A DNA stretch of 64,000 nucleotides from Anisakis pegreffii (taxonomy: Eukaryota > Nematoda > Chromadorea > Rhabditida > Anisakidae), in the NCBI GenBank assembly GCA_035041965.1, contig JAPYMA010003056.1, forward strand, positions 1-64,000, written 5' to 3'. This document shows, piece after piece, positions 1-11,869 of this stretch. The stretch's first letter is position 1. Each line of letters begins with the position of its first letter. A model generated the notes under the pieces. That model saw only the letters and a program-made list of their open reading frames with translations, was not told the DNA's origin and searched no databases. Both the position numbers and the translations under genes were made by a program.

Positions 1-319
1 ATTGATGGCTCTCTACTGGTATCGTAACAGTATTACTTATTCCTTTGGTTCAGTCGCAGTCGTAAGATAAATTCGATGCTGTTAAGTAACCATTGGTGTT
101 GTTGTAATGATAGTATTGCTTTGAAGGCTTAGGCGTGCGATTGATTATGGATGCTTATCAGAAAGTTGCAAACAACCGTATAGCGATATTCAAAACTCTT
201 TCATAATGTTTTAGCAGTAGTTGGAAGCTTAGGCCAGGTAATTTGATGCGTGGGGTGAGTTCGGATTATTGGAAGCTAATAAAGCACTGAAAAGGGATAC
301 GTTATACAATATGCTGGTG
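1..319. other. gene-free left edge
   Basis: No convincing exon, RNA gene or repeat is visible here. The stretch lies downstream of the possible minus-strand exons at 320-571. Confidence 0.4.
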
Positions 320-571
320 TCAGATGAGCTGCTTTATTTTTCTTGATTTCATTCGTTGTGGTAATTCTTCCAATTCAACGTTTGCTTGTTTAGTGAGACT
401 ATCTCCAATCCTTTTCTTTGTGCTTAGTTGTTTTACGTTTTCTGCTGTTGGAGATTCCATAACCACATCTGCCTCTCAGTGCTTTTGATCGTTCACTCAC
501 CTTCAAATACCGATTCTATTTTATGCTCCACCACTGGTAAATTATTTTGGAATCTTTGAAATCTTTTAGAA
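320..571 (-). CDS. possible 3' exons of an unrecognised gene
   Basis: Two phase-matched minus-strand segments are visible. The first, 571-501, follows a CAG acceptor and ends at a GTGAGT donor in phase 1. The second, 468-320, follows GAGGCAG and runs 49 codons to TGA. The second encodes a highly charged helical tail beginning DVVMESPTAENVKQ and ending KIKQLI. Upstream exons would lie in the satellite-like stretch at higher coordinates and could not be resolved. The charged character recalls the neighbouring coiled-coil genes, but no homology was recognised. It could also be a remnant of a third, decayed family member. Confidence 0.28.
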
Positions 572-589
572 CTGGATCAGCGCACTGTT

Positions 590-1260
590 CATAATAAGAA
601 TCTTTAGAATCAGTTTAGAATCTCATTTCGGTGTGATCATTGCGTTCTGAAGGGTCTGTCTTGCTTCCATGTTATCGTTTAGATCATCGAATTTACCTGG
701 GTTCTTGGTTGACATCGGTATTATTGCCGTATCCTCTGCTTCGCCCGGCAGTATATGAATTTTCCTGCGACTTTCTGAACGTATTTAAGCAGCTCGGCGG
801 CAACCGTTTCAATACAATGTTTCACAAATAATCAATGCATTCATTATTATAGTGACATTAGGGTCGCCATCTTCTAAGCAATTGTGTCCTCAGGTTTGCT
901 CCGTAACATGGCAATTAGTTCACATTATTAGAATGCCCAGATTCTCTTCTTTCCAAAATGCATATTTGTTGTTGAGTGAGCTTGCTTACTTTTTTAAAAT
1001 CGCCCAACTTCGTGAAAGGATGTCACTTCCTCATTAACGCTGATTTCAATATATTGAACCTGTTTTGGTCATTCTGCACAATGCATTATCATTAATAGGG
1101 TCACACTTCTCAAACTCGCTGTTCTTAGGTTTGCAAAGGTAACGTGATCGGTTTTTCGTACAGTCGAATTAGCCAGATTCTCTAGTTTCAGAAAATATCT
1201 ATGGTGTCAGGTTATTACTCCATGAAGCGTTGATGATTCTCTGGGGCCATCTCACGCCCA
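590..1260 (+). repeat. diverged monomers of the 403-bp satellite family
   Basis: Two successive blocks, with CAGGTTTGC near 893 and AGGTTTGC near 1130, lie about 236 bp apart. Each continues with GTAAC, then CAGATTCTCT, then a TTTC(A/C)-type segment. The same order occurs in each unit of the large array at 19232-30180, in the same orientation. The blocks also contain an ATTAACGCTGA(T) segment matching the part of the satellite that only its longer half-unit carries. I infer old, full-length monomers of about 240 bp. Confidence 0.6.
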
Positions 1261-1816
1261 CTGGTATACATCGTATACGCATTGATCTGTGTATGCGATA
1301 AATTAGCAGTTTGAGGATCACCATTCTCAGTCCAACTGTTGGAGAATGGGAGCGTACAAATGAACGATGCAGTTGTAGGGTTTGAGGAAGGTTTTCGAAG
1401 TAGGGAGTAGAGATAGCGGTAGTGATCAGCGGACTAATTTTGCTGCCTGATGGTTCAGCAATAGCGATTCGCTACTGTTTTGGCTATAATAGCGCATTAG
1501 TTCATCCGACCAAACATTTTATCCAGCGAATCAGCGATAATCCAGTTACCGTTTTTCAATAACTTGCCCATCACTGCATTTTTATATTGCCCAATCATTG
1601 TATTGCATTGGGCAGCACATGTGCATCGAGTTGCTGCATTTGTCCAATTGAGATTCATAGGTATTGCAACATACAGTTCGTAGGGTGTGCTCTGAGTTTT
1701 CTTTGGCACAATATAATTTGAAAACTTTTATTTGTGCACGCAGCATATCTCATCAAATACATTGCAAAACCATATGCTTGCTTTCTATGTTAAATGTTAA
1801 ATCACTATGAATGATC

Positions 1817-4800
1817 TCACTGTGATTCTATTCCCAGCAACTGAGCCGTTTTCTGGTCAATGTCGATACCCAGAGATCTGATTGACTCTACATCGAAGCC
1901 TGAAATTTATGATTTTCTTATGAAATATCACTGAATAGATTCCTAATTGTTCATTAATCCTAATTGCAAAATGCATACTGATGTGACTAATGGCAATCAA
2001 GAACTATAAATAGATCCATCCGGTGATCAACTCATTTCTGAAATCACCTATGTCTGAAACGAACCTTTGATGTCAATTCCCCAGCCGGCCAAATCCCTTA
2101 CAAATCCACCATTATTCAAGTAGTTCGATATGGCATTGAGTGGTGCATCTACAGATTCCCACCCAACTGCCAGATCTTTGTTATCCAATTCGTGACGCTG
2201 AAAACAAATATGTCATTGATGCATCCCGCTGCTGCGTGAATTCGCTGTGAACGGAACGTTCAAATGACTACAATTTGCGTATTTGTATTGAGTGCGGAGG
2301 AATTATTTGATGCAGTTCAGAAATGAAAACTTAAGGTAATCATGCTTGCTTACGTTGATGAAACAATCTTTTGCGAAAATGTGAATAACATTCAAGTTCG
2401 GAGCACCAAAAAAGCGAAGGGAAACGAGCGTTCCTTTGGAACATCTCATGAGCAACCGAGAGAGGCGCTATTCAAAGTGATAAAATGAGAGTTGAAAGAG
2501 ATTTACCGCTTGCAGTTCTTGCCTCAAATGGATCACGTTTACTTGCAACGAACTCAAATCTTTTAACAGTTGCAGAATTGTCTCGGTTAAATTCGTGCTT
2601 AAAAGGTTACCACTTGAATGATATGCCAAACAGAATTATGCTCAGCTCACGAGTTCATCGCAATCGAACTCATCCAATAAAAATCACCTACATTAGTGTA
2701 TAGGTACGGCGCTGCTGAGGCAACCTAGCATACATCGTTTTGATTTCGTAACTCTCAGAAAATTCGAAAGCCTACTAATCAATGCAGCGCCTGTTAAAAA
2801 CTGTCAATCCAGTAATGCTACAGTGATATCGATTTTGCTCGCTCACTTGCATTTGTAAATAATTTTTGTTCCGAGGGATTATGTCGAGTTCAATTTTCAG
2901 AAGAGGTCATATAATTTTTTGACGATATCAGATTGCTTCCGATTATAGAAGCAACGATCTTTTCCTAAGACCGAAACGTTCTAGTTTCCATCATCCATCG
3001 AATTGACCACAGAACGATTGAGTTTGCTAACCTGTTCAAGAGGGTAGCCTTCAGTTGCTCGTATTCCTGCTTGTTCTGTGCCAATGCTTGCTCAGTTTTG
3101 CTAATCCGATCCCGTATGGTGTCACGTCTGCTTATTACTTCATTTTTGGCATTGACTGCATTTGATTGACGCCGCCTTGCGGCTGCTACCACCTTCAAAA
3201 ACATGGTCATCAGTTAAGAACACTGCTTTCTTTCAGATCGCCGCCTTATTGTCGCCATAATTGAAGATATGATTCTATAAATGCACCAAATCCTGATACT
3301 ATTTTTTGAGTGATATACATGTTATCGATGGTTCGGGATGGAAGTAGAATTTAAATACACGTTCTATTGACCAAAATAACCGTGTCACAGAAGATTCTAT
3401 TTGGAAAAATTTAATAAGTTGGCCTTTGAGTATTAGAAAACGTTGAAATATGCGACATCTTAGACTTTATTCAGACTCATTCAGTTTTGACCGATTCGTA
3501 AAGCTGACTCTTTCGGCTGCATCAATACGATGCCTGTGCGCTCGGTTCCACTCGTTTCTGCAAAACCAGATGCAATGCCATTTCGGTTTTTGTCTCTTTA
3601 TTGAATTCAATTCGTTTTGTGCATTTTGCACATCTCGAGACTCCTGTAACAAAGCATCATTCGCCAAATGAGCAATTTGTGATGATTTCAAACAATGAAG
3701 CCACAGGTTCCCCCTGTCAGTTAAAATAATGAAGTGATAGCAAAATACTTTTGTTCACTCGCGATGAGAATTTTAAGAATAATGCTGGTGATAATATTCT
3801 TTTTTTTTCGAACTGGGAACGATATAAAACATAGAGAACTTATCACTTTGTGAAGAAACGTCATTTGGGTGTCGGGTTTTCTGACTTCGCTAATTTGAGT
3901 TGTATTCACCTTTATATTGTGAGATTTTTGTACTACTCATATGCCTCGATTTCCTGGTCTAAAGTTTCTTACTCTCCTGTGAACTCAATGGGGTGTGATG
4001 TTACCATCTAATAAAGTTTTTTTCTGAGCGAACCTTTGCGATTTGATTATTTGCTTCTGCGATTTGTTGACCTACCACAACAGATTCTTGATTCGCTGCA
4101 CTAAGTTGTTCCTCCAATGAATGACGTTCATCAGACAAATTCTTCTGTTTTACAACAGCATCCGAAGTTTCACCGCTCAGTTTATTCTTCTCAACGGCCA
4201 ATTTTGAAATCTGCAGCAGTGAAAACCATCGTAATATTCTCATTACTCACCAAACGTATTTCATAGCCGTTAAATTTATTTTCTTGACCCGATCATCACG
4301 ATGAATTTACATGTCAAGTGAACAGTTGCAGTTGCAAGATGTGACATCTACGTCAAAGACATTGTCGATCGAAATGTTTTTACAGGATTGCTCACTTCTT
4401 CACAACAAAAGGAACTTGCAAACTATTTCGGCAAAAGCTTTTTTGATTCAATCGAAAGAACGCCATGAATGTTTACGCACAAAAGGCGTTGAATTACATA
4501 CATATAATTCCTTGCTCTCATTGCGTTCAACGTATATTTCGTCTACCACTGCAATAGCTATCAATAGAATTGATTTTAAATGTGTCAACCACATTCATTT
4601 TTATGGAATAGAATTGACTCTAAAAGAATGAACTTGCCCCATTCTGCACTTTCCCGGAATATTTCGTCACGTTACCAACAATTTTAACGATCCGTTCATG
4701 GATTTCCTTGAATTCGTCATCTAACTCAACATCACGCTGCAAATGATTCAAGTTTAGTTTTGAACCAATGCAAACGATTGTTTTTGCCGAGTAATTTCAG

Positions 4801-5189
4801 TATCTAAAACAAAAATCCGGTGAAAACTTTCATGGATTCGAAAATAATTTCAAATTTACCAATGAGATATTCTTAAGCAATTTTGTTCGTATTTCAGAGG
4901 AGAATTCCATTTCAGCTATCACATGCATATTCCATGTAGTTATATTCTTCAACTGAGAATCAACTCACAAGCGTAACGGTTGCGTTTCTAACAAAAGTCG
5001 GAAGAGTCCCTGTTAGAAAGCAATCATGCATCCTGATAAAACCACCGTTTTCCAGTTTCTTCATTCAAGCAAAACTGGCTCATTTACCTTATTTCTAATA
5101 TGCAGGGGTATCTTTAGCTCAGAGAACAAGGGCCAGGCAATTGCATATTGACAAACGATGAGCAGGAGAATCGTGCACGATCGCTTCAT
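1817..5189 (-). CDS. secreted coiled-coil protein, copy A1 (possibly damaged)
   Basis: This is a paralogue of the A2 gene at 13277-16336. Exons read on the minus strand are 5189-5088, 4736-4638, 4210-4034, 3643-3509, 3192-3032, 2597-2507, 2197-2065 and 1899-1817. Exon 1 gives a signal peptide (MKRSCTILLLIVCQYAIA). The middle is Gln/Glu/Lys-rich heptad-like coiled coil, and the end is GFDVESIRSLGIDID. There are two lesions relative to A2. The counterpart of A2 exon 2 (about 5034-4971) is 7 nt longer and meets TGA at its third codon. The acceptor of exon 5 reads CAA instead of CAG (base 3677). Skipping exon 2 and using the TTACAG before 3643 keeps every phase and gives about 326 aa. It may therefore be expressed in shortened form or be a young pseudogene. 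The family was not recognised. Confidence 0.6.
4382..4500 (+). pseudogene. frameshifted plus-strand coding-like block in an A1 intron
   Basis: This is the counterpart of the block at 15547-15717. After the TTTTTACAG at 4376-4384, the plus strand reads LTSSQQKELANYFGK and then SFFDSIER. It then loses one T relative to the second copy and runs into TGA. The block lies in the A1 intron between 4638 and 4210. It is either a decayed exon of a nested gene or a chance open frame. Confidence 0.22.
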
Positions 5190-5555
5190 TGCTTCAGACA
5201 ATTACTGAATTGTCGTTTGGATGAATGCACATCCAAACAACCCTAGAAACAGACGTTTTCAGTTTCTGCATCATCACCAGCAACATCCTAAGCAATACTC
5301 TCCGAATTGAAGCATGAAACCGCGTATGTCTCAAGACGGCACCAATCCACCTATAGCACCGAGATATCTGATATTTTCTCATAACCCAACTTCTACTCAT
5401 TTCCATTTGATAACTGCCAACACCAAAACGGTCATCTCGAAATTTGTTCACCGTGGCAGCAATCGAGGATCATGAAACTATTCGGGAAGCAGGAACTGAG
5501 CAATAGAGCGATCTGATTTGCTGAACAAGTGAATGGTACTGTAAGGCTCTGAGCT

Positions 5556-5563
5556 TTATATAG
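5556..5563 (-). promoter_or_regulatory. TATA box of A1
   Basis: On the minus strand the sequence is GCTATATAAAGCTC, about 370 bp upstream of the A1 start codon. The same TATATAAAGCTCAGAG context recurs in front of A2. This conservation and the divergent layout support a core promoter. The leader between TATA and ATG may contain a non-coding exon. Confidence 0.5.
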
Positions 5564-5970
5564 CATCATGACAATTTGCTTATCATGGTGTCTGATAGAT
5601 TGTTTACTGTGATTTCACTGAGTCAGCAACGTAACCAAACTCTTCGTTTAAACTGAACGCAGTAAAAGCAGTTGCGATTGCAAAAAAATTTCAGTTTGCA
5701 GTTGAAACAGTTTTTCTGAATAGCAGCAAATGGTCTTCGTATTATTCACTGTGTAATAGGTAACATAATTCGATGATTCACACAAGATGATTCAAAGAAT
5801 TTGATTGATAACCGCGGACGATTCATCATTGTCACTGTTCCTTTAATAAACAGTTCTCATTAAAACATATCATCAAAACGATCACGTTTCCAACTGATTC
5901 GATCAGAAAGCATCAAATTTTTGATCAATCTAAACCATTCAGTTTATGACAGTGAACACCAAAACGCTTG

Positions 5971-5978
5971 TATAAATA
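5971..5978 (+). promoter_or_regulatory. TATA box of B1
   Basis: TATAAATA is preceded by AACACCAAAACGCTTG and followed by a conserved block (GAAAGCTCAATTGAAA, CCAGTG). That block recurs after the TATATAAA in front of B2. The box lies about 410 bp from the divergent A1 TATA box and about 455 bp upstream of the B1 start codon. Confidence 0.5.
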
Positions 5979-6041
5979 GGCACTTTCGTTGAAAGCTCAA
6001 TTGAAATTTCCAGTGTATCTCGCTATAATAATCCTTGTACT

Positions 6042-6396
6042 TCAAAAGCACGCTTTTTTGCTTTTAATAACCCCCAAATTATATCCATGGTAGTGGTGAA
6101 CCGCACCGAAGAAATTGGGTGTGTTCGATTGCTGCCACTTTACCTTCGGAGATGTGAAACATCCCCAACATGGAACACCATCTTTTAACTGACACCGCTC
6201 AAAAGGACTGCAATCCCATGTGTCGAATCCATACTGATGAACGAGTCTCATATTCGTATCTCCATATGAATTCCACCCTCCCCATCCTTTCAACACGTGA
6301 CGGCACATGAATTCCGAGTCGAGTTCGATTAGGAATGAATCAGTTCCCCATCCATCAAGTACAGCATAGTTCCCTAATCCATACTGTTTGCAGTCG
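6042..6396 (-). other. Cys/Trp-rich open frame antisense to the B1 leader
   Basis: An uninterrupted minus-strand frame of about 117 codons runs from a possible acceptor (TTGAAG, just above 6396) to TAG at 6042. It has protein-like composition: seven cysteines, and motifs such as GWGGWNSYGD, DTWDCSPFERCQ, GVPCWGC and FFGAVHHYHGYN. It lies between the B1 TATA box and the B1 start codon, on the opposite strand. The equivalent place in copy 2 (about 17520-17900) is recognisably homologous but full of stops and gaps. No methionine start or upstream exon was found and I do not recognise the family. It could be a small exon of an unannotated gene, a relic, or chance. Confidence 0.3.
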
Positions 6397-6428
6397 CTCC
6401 TTCAACTGATAATGCCTGTTTGTTGCAG

Positions 6429-9400
6429 ATGAACGCGATACTGTACATTACAGTCGCGGCATGCACGCTTGTTGCGTGCGGGTTCGGAGATGGAGGCGAA
6501 ATGCAGTTGGCTGAGAAAGATTTAGGATATACTGCGGTTTGCTCTGACGAAATCATGCAGCAGTTCGCCACTCTGGTAAGCTTGATCACATATTAACGGA
6601 GCGAACCATCATTTTCTACATTGTTCAATTCAAAAAGCGGAAATGAAGTATAGTGATTAGATATTGCAAACAATGAGAATCATATATCATCTCTGAAAGT
6701 TTCTTGCATCAGAATCCAATCATTTTCAGTCCGACGAAGAAAAAAGTCGAGAACTACAAAAGTTACAAGCACAGAACACATCGGCACTGCTAATGATGAA
6801 TTTCATGAGCGAATATGTGAACTGGGATGAATTTCTCTACGACCTACCAATAGTGGTCACTGAACTCGGCGAACTGATGTTGTTCTCAAATAAGCGTGAC
6901 TTCACACTGTACAGAGATAACTTCACCTATAAGTATATTCAAAGACCTGAATCGTTCAGAGCATCGCTTGTACAGGTTGGCAGAAACGCGATAAATATAG
7001 TGGATTACAGTGCTTCGGGAATTAATGAATATGCAAAATGCAGTTTGAATCTGCATCTGAGGATAACTTACATAAGCGGGAATGTTGAGTTGAAAAGGAG
7101 GAAATCAAGCGAAACGAATCCGCATTTCTGAGTCCCATCTCACACTCACAATCAGTATTGATCAAAGTGTACGGCTAGTTTTCAATTGTTGAAAAAGATA
7201 CAATCTGAGTTTTTAGAACATTTTTCAATCCGAAAATCTCAAAACATCCTCAAGAACATATTTCTCGTCGTGCCTTCTTGCATCGCTCAAAATTTTTGTT
7301 TTCATAATTATTGCACAGCACTGATTTATGACTGCATCCACTAATAGGGTATTTAAACTGGTTAAGAAACATTCAAAAAATTCTCCTTTACTCACGTGAT
7401 CATCTGCCTCTTCAAATGCGAACCACGTGCAGTTCTCTTTTTTCGACGTCTGTCCATTCGTAGAGAACATTTCAGTTGGCCCACACTGAATGGACTGCAT
7501 TGAATGCAGCTCATCACAACATGGACAAAATTCGTCTGAACACAATCCCCATTCCGGGAATATTTCGCATTATCTTCCGAATTCTGAAAAGAGAGGTCAG
7601 CGTATATTCTCTTCATTGGCACATTCTCATTGGATTTTCCACTTACTTTCGGATCTTTTCATAATGTGTTCCTCGAGCAGTTTGTATGACCTTCAACATT
7701 ACAAATTAAAAACACTCAAAAAAAGCTCATTCGTTACGTTAAAACGCTGAACAAGCAACAGTGCCATCTTGCACGCATAAATTGATGCTGTTTGAAACTC
7801 TTGATAATCTGAGAGTGATTTACCCAATAGCCATATTAACAGGAAATTGTAAATGTTGATAACGCAGGAACTCCAAACGATTTGTTTACAGAAGAATGTC
7901 AAAAATCGAAATCTGTTGACTTCGCAATTGAATCGCATTAAAAACTTAGCTGTCCGAAATCGAGAAGTATGTGCAGACTCGATCACCAAGATCAACAATA
8001 CGATAAATCTCATCAACGAACTTCAGGTCATCGTTGAACTCTCTCAGTTCTTCCTTGTTAAAATCATATTCAATTCCGACTTGATGGCGTACCAAATTGG
8101 CTCGACTGTGGGTAAAGTACAACAATTCAGTTGATGAGATATATTTTGAACTCTTCAGATGGCCACTCTGTCGGCGCAATCCGAAGAGAAGGACCGATTG
8201 AACGTACTGATGAAAGAGAAAGCTGCATTCGATGCGAAATTGAGCACTTCAACGGCATTGCTCCATGACGTGAATAATGATTTGAAAAGGCAACTTGATC
8301 GGGTGAAACAATTGGAAAGTGAATACACAGAAGTGAGCCTAAGCATATATGTTGATCTCTCCAAGTGGATACTTCACATTGGAATTTCATCTGAATGCAC
8401 ACAAGATTATTCCAAAATTCGAAAGCACTCTAATTATTAGTTTCAAAACACTCAAAAACATGCAGCCGTGAAAGCCTAAATCTTGTTCATTCAGTGACTC
8501 ACTTTCGTTTTCTGGTTTTGCTGATAGTACTTGATTTGATAGAAGATGGCTTGAGAACGAGGAGTTGGCGTTGAGGCAAACTGCAGTTTACGTTTGGTGA
8601 TCGCCAGATTCTCTAGCATGATTTCAGGCACAAAAAGAAGCAACGCCGAGGGTGGGTGAGATATTCTTTTCGGCAATAGTCGATATTGTCAAATTTGCGC
8701 CTCAGTTGTTGTCGAACGTTATGGCACATTTACCTTCCGCGCCGAGCGTTGTAGAGCGAATGCCCTCACCAAAGCCAACGGCAGGAAATAAACAGACAAA
8801 TGAGCAAGTTGATGAATTGAATGTGAGTTTCTCTTTAGTTCTGGTGATGAAGAACTGAGGTGTTGCTCACATTACGAGCTTCCAAACACACTTCCAAACA
8901 TCATGCAGCAACGTGCATAAACCCTATTGAACTCAGTCTATAACAGTGTTTCACTAGAACATCGTTGTTCGCATCCAATTCCGTTCTAATAATCCCGGTG
9001 CATGAATCACAGTCAAATGAGTCCTTAAGTTATTGAGTGAGTTGTAATTCCTCACATAAATTTCAAATGGAATCATCCTCTCATTTGCATTTTTCCGGCC
9101 GAATATTCAAGGACTCCAAGCTGAACTTTGAGAGTAATTCTGATGTGGCTTGATTTTGTCAGTTTTTGATAGTGATATTAAAGGATGCACTGGGTGTTGC
9201 AAACCAGCTTGATGAGGTCTTGGAACGATCAGAATTGGACAGTAAATCAGCAGATGCTATCGATGGTTTACTCGGTAAAGTAGCGACCTTCCGAAATGAT
9301 CTACTCAAAAAATTGATATCAACGTTCCTCAAAAGTGTTAAGAATGCCTACAAGGCTGCCAGTGGAGTAAGTGAAGAGGACAGGAATAAAATGAAAAATG

Positions 9401-11830
9401 AGTGAGTTTCCATTTGGAAAAACTTTTGAACATGGTACCATCACTTAACTCACGTGCAAAAATTTCAATTCCCTTTACTATTTTCATCGTTAAATTCTAT
9501 CTCCGAGCAAATAAAATCGATTCTTTTTTCTCGGCAACAACAAACATCAATGAATTTCTTCTTCAGGTTGGATAAAATATCAAGTCAAGTAAGAAGCGAT
9601 GTTATGAAAGCTTTGGCTGAAACGACGAGCAACGGTCATACAGTGATGCTGAATAACCGATTAATGAAGATGAGTGCGAACTCAAGAGATACTTACGGAC
9701 AGATTATGGGTTCAAGACTTGAGAAAGTTAGTTTTTTCTTTTGATTCATTGTTGCACTATTCAATGGATCATTTATTCTATAAACATATCTTGCTTACTC
9801 AGATGACGGAAAAAAAGATGAGGTGAAGTTGATTCGACGCGCTATATGAAGGAGACCGGTTGTTTAAAGATGTTAACCCGCATACTGCCGATCCAACGAA
9901 TGCATTAATCAATAGAGATACAGTACGCTGAAATGAGCGCTGCCGAAGAACTGATATACCTTCAAAAAATCAGCCTTTTCTCTGACGTTGAGCGAAATCG
10001 CCCGACAAGACATATGCTTCGCCGAAAGCAGTGAATCTGGACAGTCCGATAGTGTGAAGAAAACACCATGCTACTGAGCAAATCTGAGAACATCGATTGT
10101 TTGAAGATGGTAACCCTCATGCGGTCACGCTAATGAATGGACTGATCAATAGAAATACTGTGTATTAAAACGAGCGCTGCCAAGCAACTGAGGCACCTTC
10201 AGAAAATCAGCGATTTCTCTGAAAGTAAGCAAAATTACCGGCAAACTATACACATTTTGAAGGCAGAGAATCTGAGGAATCCGACGGTTCAAAGAAACAA
10301 CCGTATTACTAGGCGAACCTGAAACGACCGATTATTTGAAGATGGTAACCATCATACTGCCGCGATGATGAATATTTTGATCAAGAGAGATACAGTGTAT
10401 TAAAATTCAGAGCTTGTGTTAAGGTTCCAATTTAGGCTTATTTAGGAGCTTGATAGAATGTGTCGAGGTTGGTTTATTCAAGAATATTTATAGCATTGAT
10501 AAGGATAGCTCATCACTCATTTGTCAGAGCCGATTAGTATACTTGTCATCTATTCGTCATCATCAGCTTATCATTTACCACCATTGCATCTCGCCGTTCT
10601 CATCTACATCATGAAGTCTTCGATGTACTTCTCATTAGACTGTGATAGTTGTATCCAAACATAGCGTTTCACTACTTCAAGTTGCTATCTCATCACCTGG
10701 ATTATTCAAATGAACTGACCAGTGCAAGTCATTTTTCAGCTAAAAGCTGCAACCGACACGTTAATCAATGCAAACAAACAATATGAATCGTTCTTCAATA
10801 GGAAGTTAGCGCTGATGGATCGTAACAGTGAATACATCGCAAGACTTGCAGTCATTGACTTTACTAAAATCGATTTCGAAGAGATATTGAAGGTTATGCG
10901 AGAAGGTAACAGAATCGATCAGTTTTCGTATACAACCATCATTTAAATTCAAAGTAATGCATTTACAATCTACAGACTAATCATGCCTGCGATCATTTCG
11001 CTCGTAAATTAAGCATGACATTCACACCGAAACTTTCCACTCAACTGACGGCTAGAAACAGAATATTCTTTCAGGTGTCAAAGTGCTTTCACGCCAAATT
11101 GAGCAATGGAAACGTTTTCTGGAGTTCTTTAAGATAATCGAAAATCTTACACAATTGGCCAGCGAACAAACTGGATTATTCATAAATGGGACACTTCAAG
11201 GCGTCAAGGATGGGGCATTGATGAACGTTTATGGAAATGACGATATCTATATGGATATGTTGTACGAACATAGTTTTGTTACCATCGACATCGCCAAGGT
11301 AATGGTTTCTTTGCCTTTGTTGGATCTTTTCCGGGGGTGTTTTCTCTCGATTGTTCACGAAACGAGGTTTTCCATCAACAACTTGATTTCTTCGCACGCG
11401 AATGTCTCAAACTCAAGCATTTCAATCGCAAGTCATCCATCATAAGATGCATTTTCATTCACATGAAAATAGTGTTTGTAACGTTAACAAGTTACCGTTT
11501 CAGGCACTCAACGAGATGACCACGACCTACGTACGTGTGTCAAACAAACACGTCTTCCCGCGTTTGAACGGTATCACAAAACTCCTCGCACTCGAAGATC
11601 CCGCAGAGATTAATGCCGCCTTCAGAAAACTAGCGGCTGAAGCTCAACTGGCAACGTCTGAGTTCAGAAACGAGTTGAAGGATGACTATCTCAAACAACA
11701 ACAACGAATAAAGGAACGTGTTGATCAGATTTCGTGCTTAATGAGTGTACTCAAGGAGGATCCTTACATTAAGAAGGCAATCGAACAAAACGGCTATGAT
11801 GTGGATATTCCTGGTATTCCTGACTTTTGA
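6429..11830 (+). CDS. secreted coiled-coil protein, copy B1 (intact)
   Basis: Exons are 6429-6575, 6730-about 6975 or later (donor not settled), 7476-7595, 7892-8026, 8159-8332, 8628-8822, 9163-9401, 9567-9726, 10740-10905, 11075-11298 and 11504-11830. All other junctions agree in phase, predicting about 710-750 aa. Exon 1 encodes a hydrophobic signal peptide (MNAILYITVAACTLVACG). The rest is mostly charged helix, for example LSAQSEEKDRLN and DYLKQQQRIKERVDQ, with an FFSAIVDIVKFAPQLL stretch near the middle. It ends in an acidic/proline tail (DVDIPGIPDF). It is divergently paired with A1. AATAAA follows 30 bp after the stop. No known domain was recognised; a secreted or extracellular structural or host-interaction role is only inference. 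Confidence 0.75.
9816..10410 (-). repeat. inverted satellite-family monomers in a B1 intron
   Basis: Three partial copies of a roughly 235-bp unit are marked by TTTGAAGATGGTAACC-like blocks near 9858, 10096 and 10329. Read on the minus strand, the block at about 10200-10350 gives CAGGTTCGCC, then CAGATTCTCTG, then TTTGC. This is the order seen in the 403-bp satellite and at 590-1260. The copies are strongly diverged from each other. Confidence 0.5.
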
Positions 11831-11859
11831 TTGATTTCTTTGTTCCTATATCTATTTGC

Positions 11860-11865
11860 AATAAA
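11860..11865 (+). terminator. polyadenylation signal of B1
   Basis: AATAAA lies 30 bp after the B1 stop codon and is followed by another overlapping AATAAA-like run. This position is typical for a nematode 3' end. Confidence 0.6.
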
Positions 11866-11869
11866 TAAA

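Noticed and set aside
1497..1709. Minus-strand 70-codon open frame downstream of A1
   Set aside because: The homologous flank of A2 (about 13080-13210) does not keep the frame, so it is probably non-coding.
5194..5451. Minus-strand open frame upstream of the A1 start
   Set aside because: It lies in the leader between TATA and ATG, and A2 lacks about 100 bp of it, so it is not conserved as coding.
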